64,000 nucleotides of DNA from Cristatella mucedo (taxonomy: Eukaryota; Bryozoa; Phylactolaemata; Cristatellidae), in the NCBI GenBank assembly GCA_009760855.2, contig WPIO01000062.1, positions 452,501 to 516,500 of the forward strand, read 5' to 3'. The notes beneath the pieces are model-generated. The model was not told the origin of the DNA. It saw nothing but the letters and a program-made list of their open reading frames with translations, and did not search any database. Both the position numbers and the translations under genes were made by a program. Positions 13,300-26,048 of the stretch are shown here, one piece after another. How positions within the stretch are numbered: position 1 is the stretch's first letter; each line of letters begins with the position of its first letter.

Positions 13300-13560
13300 A
13301 GGTAATGTGCCACTACAGTCCTTGCAGTCTATCCTTTAGAGACCGTGTGTTCAGTTTGTTTGCTCCCGAAGCCTGGAACTCGCTACCGACTGACGTCACG
13401 ACATCTCCTGGCTTGACTGCATTAAAAAACAAGTTAAAAAATCATCATGCTCCTCACAGCATTTGTTCCATCCGTGTGAATTATCATTCGTGTGCCCATG
13501 CCTGCACACACTGTGCATGCTATCACTAACCAATTGACGATCCAGTCCAGCCAGTCACAA
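13300..13560 (+). repeat. LINE C-terminal fragment
   Basis: Encodes the conserved CR1/L2-type C-terminal block FRDRVFSLFAPEAWNSLPTD, which follows the reverse transcriptase, with no upstream domain. It runs into a (CT)n array. It is a pseudogenic, strongly truncated copy related to LINE-A. Confidence 0.75.
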
Positions 13561-13565
13561 GCTGT

Positions 13566-13566
<1 letters not shown>

Positions 13567-13610
<44 letters not shown>
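13567..13610. repeat. (CT)n microsatellite
   Basis: Uninterrupted CT array of 22 units between two LINE fragments. Confidence 0.98.
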
Positions 13611-13612
<2 letters not shown>

Positions 13613-13639
13613 ATGTAGTGATCTGCTATTTGAATATAT

Positions 13640-14226
13640 CGATAAATCTTGCGACCTGCACTGGCTACCAGTCAAGCAACGCATCAACTTCAAGGTTTTG
13701 TCGCTCGCTTTTAGGTCCCTTCATTCTTTGGCTCCAACCTAACTATCAGATCTACTGCCTCACCAGGCTAAGCATCGTACCACCTGCTTTTCGAAATCCA
13801 ACTGTTTACCTATACCTTATTTATTTTATTTACCTCGTACAAACCTCAAATCCTTTGGAGACCGAGCCTTTAGTTCGTATGCTCCCAAAGCCTGGAACTA
13901 ACTCCCGACTTGCGTCACGGCATCCCCTGACTCGACCACGTTTAAAAAGAAACTAAAGACACCTATTTATCACAGCATTTAGTGGATCCCTGTGATTCGT
14001 CCTTGATGTGCTTATGCGTGCTGACACTGAGCATGCTGCCACTAACCACATTTGCATGCTGACCCTGTGCATGTCACTCCTAACTATGCTATTCTTGTTG
14101 TTTATTGAGCATGCAACCACTAACCATTCGATGGTGGTTCTTTTGCAGCAAATGTAAAGCATCTAGATAGTGATTGAGTTCTCTGAGGGTGCTTTATCAA
14201 GGTGTTATTATTATTATTATTATTAA
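13640..14226 (+). repeat. LINE-A, 5'-truncated copy
   Basis: Carries the decayed post-RT coding region (CTGCACTGGCTACCAGTCAA, equivalent to LHWLPVK), the conserved 3' non-coding block with repeated TGCATGCT motifs, the TGATTGAGTTCTCTGAGGG signature and an (ATT)n tail. Several frameshifts and stops show it is dead. Confidence 0.85.
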
Positions 14227-15250
14227 TCTGATGCACCCTTTTGGTAGGGGCTTTGTTTTCTGAGTGGGAGACACGTACCGGGATGTCACTTATGGCATGT
14301 GCTAATCCTATCCCATTCACTCTGTATGGTGATGGGGGTGGGTGTGGTTGGAGGCACATTTTACAAAAAAGTGTAAACTGCGGGACTGAAGCTCTTACAA
14401 ATCTGCATTATTTTTGGTATGCCCGACTGATCCAAACCTGTCACGCCTCTTATCACAAAAGGAAAGTCTTGAGATGAACCACCAGGTTTCCATAAACTGA
14501 GGATATCGGCAATGCACTTGCTGTTAACTGAGCTTAATGAAGTTACATTCATTTTTAGACATCCATCTCTAGCTACACCCAAATGACTTACTGTACCTTC
14601 TTTTAACACGGCTGTGTTCAAAGTCAATAGTTGTTATTGGGATTTTTGTGGCCAACAGAACGTCATTTGCAAAGGCTTTTTTATTTTGAGAGATGATCAA
14701 GTTACTTGTTTTTTTTTTTATTGGAAATGGCCGGGGGTAGGAGAATAGAAACCTATCTACTTAGCACTTTCAGAAGGACACGACCTTTAAAAATCGAGCC
14801 CTCCACACTCACACAAGAACGGAATGCATCATTTTTTGTGGCATAGCAGGGGGCCTCTGGCTATGCGTAGTATTATCGGTCGAAGTAGCTTTCTAGAACA
14901 TTGAACAGTTTTAACTTGTTGGCAATTTACCCTTAATTCTGTTTTGTCCTTCTGTATGGCATCAGATTATAGCAGTCGCAGGTGCTAACATAACAGCTCC
15001 TTCCGTGGCACTATGGTAGTCGTAAGGACGAATAACTTCGAAGGAAATTAACGATTGTTTAACTCCTTCAAGGTAGTCCACAGATCGTAGCGGTTTAAAT
15101 GAACGAGAAAAGACGAACTTCCGTTGGGACTGACGGTTTGAGGTTGGTTGGCATGACAGCGCTTACTTAGCCGCCATTGGAGAAGGGGTTCGAGGCTCAA
15201 CCGTGCATCTTTGATGATGAAAAAGCTTTCTTACAAGCTGCCTTCGGTGC

Positions 15251-15314
<64 letters not shown>

Positions 15315-15455
15315 GAGTTAGTAGTAGTAGTAGTAGTAGAAGTTAGTAGTAGTAGTGGTAGTAGTGGTAGTAGTGGTAGTAGTGGTAGCAGTGGTAGCAG
15401 TGGTAGCAGTGGTAGCAGTGGTAGCGGTGGTAGCAGTGGTAGTAGTGGTAGTAGG
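15251..15455. repeat. (GTA)n / (GTAGTG)n array
   Basis: Perfect GTA units grade into GTAGTG and GTAGCAGTG units to the right. The runs of one residue in the overlying frames are artefacts of the triplet repeat. Confidence 0.97.
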
Positions 15456-15690
15456 GGAGTGCTCATTAGGCAGATTATCTCCGTACGTACCTACAATCCT
15501 CCACCATCCTTACCCACCCCTCGTCTGCCTACGGTGGCACACGATTGTGTAGTCCCCACTAAGCTCGGCTGCCAGTTAAGCGTTAAGAGTGCTCAGCAGT
15601 TTGAAATGAGTCACTGTGTCACAGTCACTGAGTCTTCAGGGGGCTACTCGGTGGCAGGTGAACTTTAGGAACCATATGCTTGCGTATGTA

Positions 15691-15771
15691 CGTGTGTGTG
15701 TGTGTGTGTGTGTGTGTGCTCGTGTGTATTTGTTTGTTTGTATGTGTGTGTGCACGTGCGTGTGTGCGCGC
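15691..15771. repeat. (TG)n microsatellite
   Basis: TG array with TTTG and TGCG variants toward the right side. Confidence 0.96.
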
Positions 15772-17704
15772 ATGCTCGAGTGTGCACGAGTATGCGTGGG
15801 CCTCTCAAATGCACCAGGGTGGCACCTTACAATGGGCAGGCTTTGCCAGCAGGACGTGGCTTTGCGAGCACCTTTCCTTAAGCTGCCAAATGAGTGCACT
15901 GCCGTATGCGACCGTGTCACATTACTCGACGTAGTAGCCTTTAATATTTTGGCGAGGTTGTCTATGGAGTGGTTTTGTTGTCCATCCTGAAATGGGTGTC
16001 TTCTTGTAAGGCTTTATTATACTGTAGAGTTAGGCTTCCAGCTCGTATTGCACCGTGTGCATTCACGATGTGGCTATGGGCCACGGTTCCACATGCAACC
16101 GTCTGCTGGAAGGTGGGCTAGCATCCGAAGAATAGGGGCTTGGGTCCTTGCACGGCCGACTCACTTACTCCAATTACGCTGACCTCGGTGTGCCATCATG
16201 AGGTTGCTTGGAAACAGGCGATTACCTTTGTAGACAGCAGAGGTCGGCCTTAGCAATTGCTTTGCTTAGCAGTTAATTTATTTATGGCCTTTGCCAAGCA
16301 CCAGAAGGTTAGGCGGATAAACGGCCAGCCCTTAATTTGGCCCGGTAGAAGAGTTCAGGTACTCCTCTATTTCAGGTACTACCAAAGGGCCGGGTCTCTT
16401 TTTCTCTTGTGGACCTCTCTGCAATCGTTCGAAGAAGAAAACAAAAAAGAAACATCGTGTAGGGGTTCCAATTTGGCACTGCTGTATGTCTACCGAGGTT
16501 AAACTCTGCTAGCTATATTGTGCAGCTCAGCAGGTTGTTCTATCGACTCGGTTTGCACTATAGTCTGAACCACAATGTCATTTAATGACTTAAAAAAAAA
16601 TGTGCTGTTACCCAATGCTATATGTGGATTTGATTTCAAGACATGAGAATGGTTTGTCATGTGCCGCTTCCATTCTATTCATCTGCTTTCTCATGAGATT
16701 GGTTCCGATTGTGGGAAGATTGGTTGTATAAAAAACCTCTAACATGTTTGGCTAGGATCCCCTCAAATCTGCATACTTTTCTATGATCGACTGACTCACA
16801 TGTGTTGAACCACTACCAAAAAAGTAAATGCGGGAGGTGCATCGTCAGGTTGTTATAATCTGAGGTTATTGCAGTTAAGTGAGCTTCATTTAGGGACGTC
16901 GTTTTTAGAAACCCATCCATCGCTAAACCTGTCCGCATGCCTTGCTGTACATTCGGTTTGTTTGGCTGCATTCAGAGTCGATTGGTAAGCTCAGGTTTTT
17001 TGTGACCCCCAGAATATCATTTGAAAGTTGTGCCAGTCTGGTTCAGGAAATTATTGGAACCTGAATGAGTGGCTGCTTCCTTCGTGGTTTGACCAAGGGT
17101 ACTGGTCAAGATTGTAGATGCAGCAGTAGTGGAGATCACGACTGACCTGGTAAAACCAACGTCGTTGCATATCGTCCAATGTACTTCACGTCTGTAGCAT
17201 GAACGAATTTAATGCCTCGATACTCTTATGAACCGGTTGCATCAACCGCTTTAAACCTGTTTTACGATCATTATCGAGGTCCCTTGGAGGTTTTTATATT
17301 ACATTATCACGGGGGCGGGCCTCAGCTTACTTCTTGCAGGAATGAGCGCCCTGCCCATCTCTTTGATCTGTGATACAAGTACTGCGTTCGTTTAGACTTT
17401 AGCCCGCTCAGTTTGGCTGGGATTGATAGTGTGAATAGATAGCTGCCTTCATGCGTGGCTGGCTTAGGCCCCGGGGCTTGCAGTTCTGCATCTCTTTGAT
17501 TTTGTTCTAAACCATTTCATTTCAAGAAGGTAGGACTGCCAGCGAACGCTTCGTTTGCGTTGTATCGTTAGCATTAGCATTGTACGATACACGCCGTAGA
17601 GCATCACTGCTCCACGCTGGTGCAGGTGTGATGCAAGCTGCGCTGCCTGTCCTGTCCAACGGGCAACTGTGGTGCAGCGGTAATAGCAACTGCAATGAGA
17701 CATT

Positions 17705-18590
17705 TGTGTTGCACCCTTTGAGAGATGTTGATCTCTTTCTAGGGTCTTAACATATGCTGGAAAAGACGAACGCCAATTGGTTAGAGTGTTTCCTGTTCAC
17801 TGCACTCAATAACAACGATAAGGCATTTGTCTAGTGCCCTTGGAGAACTTAATCTCTTCCATGACACTTTATATATGCTCTAAAGGAAGCACGACCATAT
17901 GGTTGTGGATAGCATGCATAGAGTTAGCAGGCATGAGCACACGCGAAGGCTAATTCGCACGGACCCACCAAATTTTGTGAAGAGCCTGTAGCTTCTGTTT
18001 GACTGTCGTCAATTCAGGGGATGTGTAAATATCCGTGTGGTGAGCTCCAGGCTTTGGGAGTGTAGCAACTAAAGACACGGTCTCCAACGGATTTGAGGTT
18101 GGTTCGATGTACAGCAAGACTACTTGAGTCAGACGAGTGGCTGTTGCGTTACCTAGACTGATTGGGAACTAATTCGGCTGTAGGCTGGAGTAAGAAATTG
18201 AAGGGACCTAAGAGTGCGTGACAGAACCTTCAAATTTATGCACTGCTTGGTGGGGATCCAGCGCAGGTCGGTGAGAAGTCTTGTTATGTGGCCGCTGCAA
18301 AGCTCACGGCAAACAAGCATAGCTGCACAGTTTTACACCAGGTGTAAGCTCTTGATTTCTTAGGCCGGAAGACTTGCAATTAGTAAGTTGCAGATATTCG
18401 CTGTGTAAGCATAGCCGAATTTTTGCACTGTTACATAGGTGAAAGTAAACAGACTTGACAGTTGAGCTGATGTGGTCGTCTTGTGAATGCTGCTTTTGAG
18501 CAGGTCACCCTGATTTTGTGCAGATGCTACAGGAGATATGCTGGTGGAACCTATTTTTAGGTATAGGTTTTTCAATTTCTGAGTAATCTT
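17705..18590 (-). repeat. LINE-A copies, minus strand
   Basis: From the left: a detached tail fragment (17705-17760, TTGATCTCTTTCTAGG), then a longer copy with the tail block near 17835, the GGACCCACCAAAT segment near 17960, the frame equivalent to CSSFAPEA near 18030, and at 18360-18575 a frame with STSISPVASAQN that parallels SASISPVESAHN of the copy at 33450. It is truncated and broken by stops. Confidence 0.8.
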
Positions 18591-21256
18591 TGGTTTGCCT
18601 TAACTGTTGAGTTGCTTTGTCGTCATCTAAGCTAGATACCTTAGAAATCTTACAAGCAGGTCAGAACAACACGGCTAGGCTACCGGCTAGCTAGGCAGCT
18701 TGACCCGGCAGTGACTGCTCGTGTCTCACCAGTCTTATCCAGCTGAGCTTGCTTGGCCCTTGGCTGCCCTTTGTGCTCGTGGCCAGAAATAGCACTGCTC
18801 TCGTGCTGACGTGCTCGGGTTGCTACCCTTGTGGCGAGGTGGCAGGAGTCTCTGAATTATTGCTGAGTTGGTCACTTGATCGTGCTCTTTTTTTTGCCGG
18901 CATCGAAACGTTAAACAGCAATGCTTGCTGTCTAACTAAGGTGCATGACAAAACAAGTCGATGCCGAGATGGAGTGTGTGGACGGACTAGTTGACTGGCA
19001 AAATTAGTGATTGCATGAATGCTATGTCGTACGGTTCGTGACAGAGTCACCGGTGGGTTGGCAGTGGGCCTTGTTCCGTGGCCGCACGGCTGCCTGTTAT
19101 CCTCCTGCTCCTTGTCCTCCTCGTGGTCACCTGCCAGGGGATGAGCTTACCTGGGTATGCCTGACGAGGCTTGCTGGCAGCTAACTGGTACATCAGCAGG
19201 CCGACAGCCAAGCCGGGCTAATAGCTGATTCGCAAGCTGCAGCTCCTTTTTGTCCAATTGGTTCAAGTTTCGATGACAGGGTGTGCATGCTCTGGTGCAT
19301 GTGGTGTGTGCTTGTGGTGCGCACGTGGTGTGGTGTGGTGTGCGCTTGGCAAAGATCTCTCGTGGTTGCACTTCAAGTGTGAGACAGTCAGAAAATCGAT
19401 GAAACGATTTGTATAGCATCCAGCTTAGCCCCAAAGGGTAGCGTCAAGATGCTGCTGATGCTTGGCGGTTACTTAGTCATGGTCAAGGTCTGACTGAGGA
19501 GGGTTGGGTTAGAGCACAGCAATGACTGGAGAAAACCTCCAACCCTCCCTCCGCAATGGCTAAAAAGAGACAAGAGTGGGAAGACCCACCCACCGAAATG
19601 TCTTGCAAGCCTGCCCCTTAGGCTTGCCAATCTAGTTACCATGGCTAGCTTTTTCCTGCCTCCTCCCCCCCCCCCGAAGCTTGACAGCTCAGCGATGGCT
19701 GCACCATGAGTGGCCTGGCAGCAGGCACCCTGTGCTTGTTCTCTAGCCTGGCATGCCGAGTAGCCATATCTTGAGTGTCTGGCCAGCTGCCTGCTGGAAT
19801 TAAGGCCTGTGAAAGGTGCACTTGTCCATTTCCGGTGAGCTAGCAGCACGGTCGAAGTTCAAGTACAGCAGGCCACAACTGGCAAGACTCATTGGCAATA
19901 ATCACTTTAGCATGTGATCCGGAAGTCAAGGTGTGAGCTATGGCTCTTACCACATTTTGTGGTATGTATGTAATGGCGTGGGTGGGAGGGGGGGTCTTGG
20001 TCGGCCATTGATGCTCATTTAAACCTGTGCTAATCGGTCATTCGTCATCCGTCGGCACGTTTTGAGGACCTGCACGGCCCTCAGTACCTTTGAAACCTGC
20101 TGCTTGACTGGGGCTCGACTCTGGTCAATCTGTTGCCCGTTTTTTGCCTTTTTTTGCAAAATTGCACAATCTAAATCATAACGAGAGAAACTGCCAGACG
20201 TCCACGAGATAGATGCTATTAGTGTCCGATGGGCCAAGTGTTTATTTATTAGTGGTGACAAGCCAGGGTAGTGGGACGAAGCTCTTCCTAGTAAGTCTAA
20301 CCACCCACGGATTCATGCCTTTTCCTTTGGTCCCCTGCTTTTGGCAAGTCTTTTTGCTCAACTCGTTCGGATTAGCCGTCTGATATGTTATTATCATTTG
20401 CTAACACCCGCCTTCCAATGTTTTTGGGCAATGGCAACACTTGCCTCTCGTTGCATTGGTAGCTGACCATTTCTCGAGTGTGCCTATTGGGTTCTATCAG
20501 CTAGTGATGATGTGCCAGTCCTCATTGAGATCTGTGCACAGGGTTTGAATGATTTCGTGCACGTTCGTTGTTAAGGACAGCTGAAGGAGCAGTGCAGTAA
20601 GGAGTGCTTGTCCCCTACCTCTCGAAACCACCAGCCTGATAATTTCGACTACCAACTGTCTGCATTCCGAGATAGAGACTATGGTTATTTTTCGAAGGGC
20701 GTGTTATTGCGCATGCAAGCCTATGTTCAGTGTGTCCATGTGTGTCGGCGTTTGTGCTTGCGCATGTATGGAAAAGGATTTGGGAAGTGGAGAAGATCCA
20801 CATTGAATTTTCGGTCCTGAGCTTCACCACTGTCTTTCGAGTTGTTTTCTCTCAAGTTCGCCAAGGTGTTGTGATGCTGGGCCTCCTGCTGTTTGTTTGG
20901 CTTCACCTACAGCATATTGCAGACATCTGATGAGTGCTGGTTTTCATATTTGTTTGGGTTTTCTTACCGTCTTTAGCTTAGCTTGCATGCCAACAGGAGG
21001 CTGCTGATTGCGACCCATCCCCACTTGCATTCAATGGTTCTCGACTTGCCGAGGGAATGAGAGGCTGCCAACAACTGTCAGCTCACTACAGAGATTATAG
21101 ATTAGCTCTCCACAGCTCGTGACTTCCCTCGTCCTAATAATCGAAATGATGCTGCAACATTCACGGCCCTAACCTGGATGTGAACATGTAAAGCGCGCTT
21201 GTGCCTTCGTGGTCTGCACCGGCTGTTCAGCTTTTTCCCTCTTTTCATGTCCACAG

Positions 21257-21468
21257 CCACAACAATCGAACAACCTCATGGAACGATCCCCGGAAAGCAA
21301 TGTTGAATCAGATGCCAGCACCGGCCGAACTGCCTGCAGCACCGCCAGCACCCACCGACGGCCTGGGACCTCTTCCAGAAGGTTGGGAGAGAGCCACCAC
21401 TCCACAGGGCGAGATGTACTTTATTGACCACATAAATAAAGTAACCAGCTGGTTTGACCCAAGACTGC
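21257..21468 (+). CDS. YAP1: YAP/Yorkie co-activator, exon with end of WW1 and all of WW2
   Basis: YAP binds TEAD/Scalloped in the nucleus and is restrained by LATS/Warts; its WW domains bind PPxY partners. This exon starts after a polypyrimidine tract and ACAG with a codon split 2+1, giving (N)[14 protein letters not shown], the second half of WW1. WW2 follows (residues 38-70 of the visible protein), with GPLPEGW, YFIDH, the second Trp in TSW and FDPR, close to vertebrate YAP WW2. Human YAP has these in two exons; here they are in one. It ends in CTGC|GTAAGT, phase 1. The preceding coding exon should end in the first half of WW1 and is not in the window. The frame is intact and domain spacing is normal. 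Identification is very secure; assignment to YAP rather than TAZ is moot outside vertebrates. Confidence 0.95.
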
Positions 21469-22087
21469 GTAAGTTGACCTCACTAGCCTCGATACTCTGT
21501 CTGTGCCTCTGCATGCGCAAGCGATCAAGCTAGATAGAGAGCAGGGATGAGTAAAGCACATTTAGTGGTCAAGAAATTAGTTTTCGAGAATGTGCAATGC
21601 TCAGACATATCCGATACTACTTCAGTTTCGTTGGCATTGTCGCAATGACAGCAGCCACTGAAGCTTAACATGTTTTCCACTTGAGCCGGTCAGCCCACGC
21701 TGCAGGGACACTGTACAATTGTTTGCCATGTGACTGTCTTTACTTGCGCTACCATGACTTATGATGGTCCCTATCGTATCGTCCTTATAATCTGGCCTGC
21801 TGCTGCAATAAAAGTGAGTGATACCATTGCATAGCAAAATTAACAGTTGCTGTTAAGTCAGGCAGCATGTCAAGTACAGGACTAGAGGGTGGCATGCAAA
21901 CCGGAATTTTGCTTTAGAACAAAGGGAGGGTTGCTGGTATTTGGCTTTATATTTGTTCACGTGTAGCCTTTCGTTCGAGGTATGCTGTCGTAAGCACCTA
22001 CAGACGTGTATGCGAGCACACACCTAACAACCTAACAAAACACACACACATGCACACGCACACATGGCGAGAAACAAGGTAGTTGTA

Positions 22088-22190
22088 TATAAATTTGATT
22101 TATTTGTATAGTGCTTTAAGAGAAATTAGTCTCTATCCAGGCGCGTCACGTACGCCACCGTGCCTGAGCCCACGACCTCGGTAGTCAAAA
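22088..22190 (-). repeat. SINE-1 copy
   Basis: Minus-strand copy with the B-box-like CCGAGGTCGTGGGCTCAGGC, then the tail block CTGGATAGAGACTAATTTCT shared with LINE-A. The A-box end is truncated. Confidence 0.7.
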
Positions 22191-22194
22191 GCAA

Positions 22195-22385
22195 AAAGCT
22201 AACCCATTGGCAAAACCGGGGCTGCATATGGTGTTGTTTACAGTATTATTATTTACCATGCATTCCTTACACGAAAATGGGTTCGAGGTCTGCAGAAGGC
22301 AATTCTTTATTGCCTACTGCAAGTAGTGGTGATGGCCACTAAGGCTCTTCTGTCGCTATATAAATAAGGCTGTTGAATTAGCTGG
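22195..22385 (+). repeat. SINE-2 copy, plus strand
   Basis: Shows GTGGTGATGGCCACTAAGGC, then CTCTTCTGTCGCTATATAAA and AAGGCTGTTGAATTAGCTGG, the same order as the copy at 45480. The tRNA-like head (GGGTTCGAGG near 22280) is diverged. Confidence 0.75.
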
Positions 22386-22897
22386 CCGTTACTTTTTTAA
22401 AGGTAGAAGTACAGGTACAGCTGTAAATCGTCTGCATGGAAATGAAAGGCTATATTGTGCTTGGAGAATGCATCATCAGCAAGAGGAACGGTATACATTG
22501 GGGAAAGATGCTGATCTAGAACAAGCTCTGGGGTACCCAACACTTCGAAGGCTCCCCATACGTGGCCTTTGTCATTTATGCCCTAAATTTACCTCTGAGA
22601 AAGGACTTAAACCTTCGTAGTTCCGTGACGTTGATGCCCAGTGAGACAGCCACTCAAGAAACCTTGATGGTCAATGGTACCAAACACAGCCGAGAGAGCT
22701 GCCGTTATGCTCGATAGCTACTGTTTATTTATGTTAGGGTTTATGTGTGGGTACACTTTGCATGTTATCACGGACCACTTTGAGATGCCTCCCTTACAGC
22801 TTATGGAAAGTGCCTAAAGATGGTCTTCTGAGGGTGCCATACAGACATGTTATCATTTTTAGCATTTTAATTATTATATAAGTGTATATATAGGTGC

Positions 22898-23030
<133 letters not shown>

Positions 23031-23225
23031 CATTTGCCGGCCTGTGCTTCTGTTGCTATAGTGTTAGTGCATCATCGTGCGATATAAATCGCCCTCACAT
23101 GTAGAAATTACATGCTCAATATTTCGGGATATTAGTCAGGATATTACGAGTGAGCTCGTGCCGTACTGTACACATAATTTTGCTTTGGTGACTGCATGCA
23201 TTTTGGTGCTCTTTAATTGTTTCAG

Positions 23226-23533
23226 CGGCATCCATGCAGCGGCCAGGAAGCCGCAGTGGTAGCCAGCAGCAGCTGCCAGCCACAAGTCCACAGATGACTA
23301 GTCTGGGTGGCATGGTGTCACCGCAGCACGTGTTCCCAATGGCCGCACACCAGCAGCAGCAGCCTCAGCAGCTGTCACCTAACCCAACGGCTGTCGCCGT
23401 TTCTCCCACTGCTACAGCACAGCTTGGTCACCAGCGGATGCCTTCGGCTGAGTACCAGCGCCAGCTGCAATTACAACGACTTCACGCTGAGAAGGAGAAG
23501 CTGCGTCGAAAAGAGGAGGAGATTAGGCGCCAG
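23226..23533 (+). CDS. YAP1: YAP/Yorkie, exon with Q/P-rich linker and coiled coil
   Basis: Joins the previous exon in phase 1 (C|CG makes Pro), giving FDPRL-P-ASMQRPGSR. Residues 72-143 are low complexity, rich in Gln, Ser and Pro, with HQQQQPQQ. Residues 144-173 form a charged helix starting SAEYQRQLQLQRLHAEKEK and ending EEEIRRQ. This matches the short coiled coil after WW2 in YAP proteins (human MRLQQLQMEKERLRLKQQ), which contributes to homotypic or TAZ-type association. The exon ends CGCCAG|GTAGGC in phase 0. A (TG)n array begins only 27 nt into the intron. An open frame upstream of the acceptor is just intron reading through. Confidence 0.95.
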
Positions 23534-23560
23534 GTAGGCCGTGGACGAACGCTTACCACG

Positions 23561-23566
23561 GTGTGC

Positions 23567-23625
<59 letters not shown>
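23561..23625. repeat. (TG)n microsatellite beside a splice donor
   Basis: TG array starting 27 nt downstream of the YAP 5' splice site at 23534. In the transcript it reads as (UG)n. Confidence 0.98.
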
Positions 23626-23626
<1 letters not shown>

Positions 23627-23999
23627 CCGTTCGTGTTCGCACGCGCGTGTGTGTTGGCGCGATTGTGTATGACCACACGTGAGCATGCTTGTGGATGCTT
23701 GAGTTGTGACCGAAAAGATGCATCTATGAGAGTTGTTTGCTGTGTCACCGGCTTTTCATGATTTGGCTATTGTGCCGTTCAGCCGACAGCCCCGTGGCAT
23801 ATCTTGGTTATTTGTCAGTCACGTTGCTTCTTCACGTCTTTTTCTCTTGTAATACGGCCAAGTTGATTGGCCTAGCTTACCGCTTTCCTCCAAGACCGGT
23901 TAGATCAGAAAACAAACAGATGACAGGGTACGTATAGTGAGGACCAATAGCCACGGGCTAGCAAAATTTTGAACGGTTGGCTCTCCTAAATCTGTTCTT

Positions 24000-24135
24000 A
24001 TTTTTAATTTCTAAACGACCAGAGACCGTTTGCCGTATGACGGAATGGCAAAAAAGAATTTTGCCTCGAGTAGAAACAGATTCCTCAATCTCGGGGTTGC
24101 CGTTTTCCGCTCTCTAACCGAGTGAACTATCGAAA
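24000..24135 (-). repeat. possible tRNA-like SINE fragment
   Basis: On the minus strand TAGTTCACTCGGTTAGAGAG resembles an A box and GATTGAGGAATC about 30 nt later resembles a B box. A segment near 24046-24070 (GCAAAAAAGAATTTTGCCTC) recurs diverged near 24484-24510, so a related unit may lie there. The box matches are loose. Confidence 0.35.
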
Positions 24136-25978
24136 TTACTCTTCTCTACGGCGTTCAACACAGGGCTATCAAGCATCGGCTTTAAAATGCCACTTGCAGG
24201 CCCGAGCCGAATCCACACGTACTGCATGGCTGAATGTGCATGTTTATAATTTTAAATTCTTCCGTTGAGTGCAGTCATTACGACTGCTGTGATCGGCGAC
24301 CGTAGAGCCTAGCTGCTTTTATGTGGGTCCATTAAATTGGTGGACAGCTCAGCGAGAAGTCCGCCACCGTGTCCTTGTCGAACCGTGAATGGCCGAACGA
24401 GTAAGTATGGCCTCAAGCAACGGTTGCAAGGAAAGCAGTATTTTCAAAATACAGATGAAACCATAAGCCGGCTACCAGGAGCAAAAAAGGAGAATTTCGC
24501 CTCGAGTTTGCCATTACTCTTGAGACCTTAGAGTGGCGTGGAGGACCAGAAGAATCAAAGGGATTCTTTTAGGGCAGTGCTGCTAGTCGTGTTAAGTCTA
24601 ACCGAACAGGCTGCTAGCCTCGCGTTGTCGTCAAGCAACTTTGGTCGACTGGCCAGGAGTGCTGTATGGACTGCTTAGCTATTCGTTGTATGCAACTGAT
24701 TTCAGCATGCGCCGCATTATTATCTTGCTCCCTCTCTTAGAAGAAATATTTATAGCTATTGTGCTCATGTTTTTACCTACATGTTTAAGCTTGAAAGCTG
24801 ATACCATAAAGCAATGCCTCCACTTGACCCAGTTGCATTGCCTGGCAACTGCTGCCTGATATGCAAGATCATCTACTTCAACGATAATCAACAGGGGCGA
24901 ACATCTTCGACCTTCCCACCATAGTGTGGTTGAGAATGTTGGTCCAACTGGCCTATGTGACTGCCATGAACGAATATGGATCTTATTGACATGTATATAT
25001 ATAATCCTTGTTTTGGTGCTGTAATGCCAGTATGCCGCTATTCTTGCTAGTGTCGAAAGCGGTTCTTTTTTTTTGTTGCGCTGGTGGCCTATTCGTTCTG
25101 GTGGTAGCCGAGCGATGGTAGTGAACCGCCTTCCCGGTTGTTCCATTTCATCGGTGGTTTGTGCAAGCTGGCTTGCACTGCCCCTTCCTGCTACACTGCT
25201 GCTTTGTAGAACTCGTCAACTACCTCACACATCAGTGACTACTCGGATCCCTGGCCCCAACGGCTTTGCAAGCCAGGTCACTTGACTAATGTCGGCTGAC
25301 CTGATAAGCTGGCTAAAAAATATACTTTGGTAATAGGTGGTTTACACGAGAGCGATTTGGTTTCCCCAAGCAAGCCATCCTATCTATTGTAAAGAAGGAC
25401 TATATCAGGACGCTATATCAGCCAATGTCGAAAATGTTGCCCGCCCTTACCCCTTCTATATGCTCCTGGTCCTTCCTTCCACGTCGTGCAGCCACGCTTG
25501 TCGAGCACCTGAGTGGACCGAGGAGCATGCAGCATTAGCTGCCGTACTGCGAACAACGGCTAGCAGGTTGGTGAGGTCCTATGCATTATCGATCAAAGCA
25601 CTTAGCATCAAAGCAATTAGGTGGCAAAAATGGCAACACACTGTCATTTAGCGCCATTGCAACCTATCGAGCGGCTCCTAGCTTCTTTTTTTTTATATTT
25701 CCAATGGCCTTTGGGAAACTTCTATCCTTCAGTTGTGTTGTGTATAGCTGACGCATCAATGACGTAGTTAGGATTTACCTAATAACTATGGGCAAACCAA
25801 ATGCCACCCTTAAGTTGGAAAATCTCACCCTCAGTTCATCTAGCATCACTACCGTGAAGTGTGCGCTCAGCCCAAGCATATGATTCCAAAACGACTTGTG
25901 AGTAAATGCACATATTTCCTCCACTGCAAAGTCGGCCTACTTTCAGCTAAGGAACATCCAAGTATACCAAATACATGC

Positions 25979-25986
25979 ACACTCAC

Positions 25987-26044
<58 letters not shown>
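25979..26044. repeat. (CA)n microsatellite
   Basis: CA array about 315 bp before the next YAP exon. Confidence 0.98.

Positions 26045-26048
<4 letters not shown>

Larger units (their letters stand above)
1..21256 (+). other. probable 5' intron(s) of YAP, no recognisable exon
   Basis: The first identifiable exon at 21257 starts in the middle of a WW domain with a split codon, so transcription must begin upstream. I searched by eye for the missing half of WW1 and for the TEAD-binding motif typical of YAP and found neither. The open frames here are short, lack conserved motifs and mostly follow microsatellites. What the stretch contains is repeats, listed separately. The TG/CA-rich, CpG-poor look matches the rest of the YAP transcription unit. 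Assignment as intron is an inference; small non-coding or alternative first exons could be present unnoticed. Confidence 0.5.

Noticed and set aside
15197-15466. Leu/Pro- and Tyr-rich minus-strand frame
   Set aside because: Artefact of the (GTA)n array.
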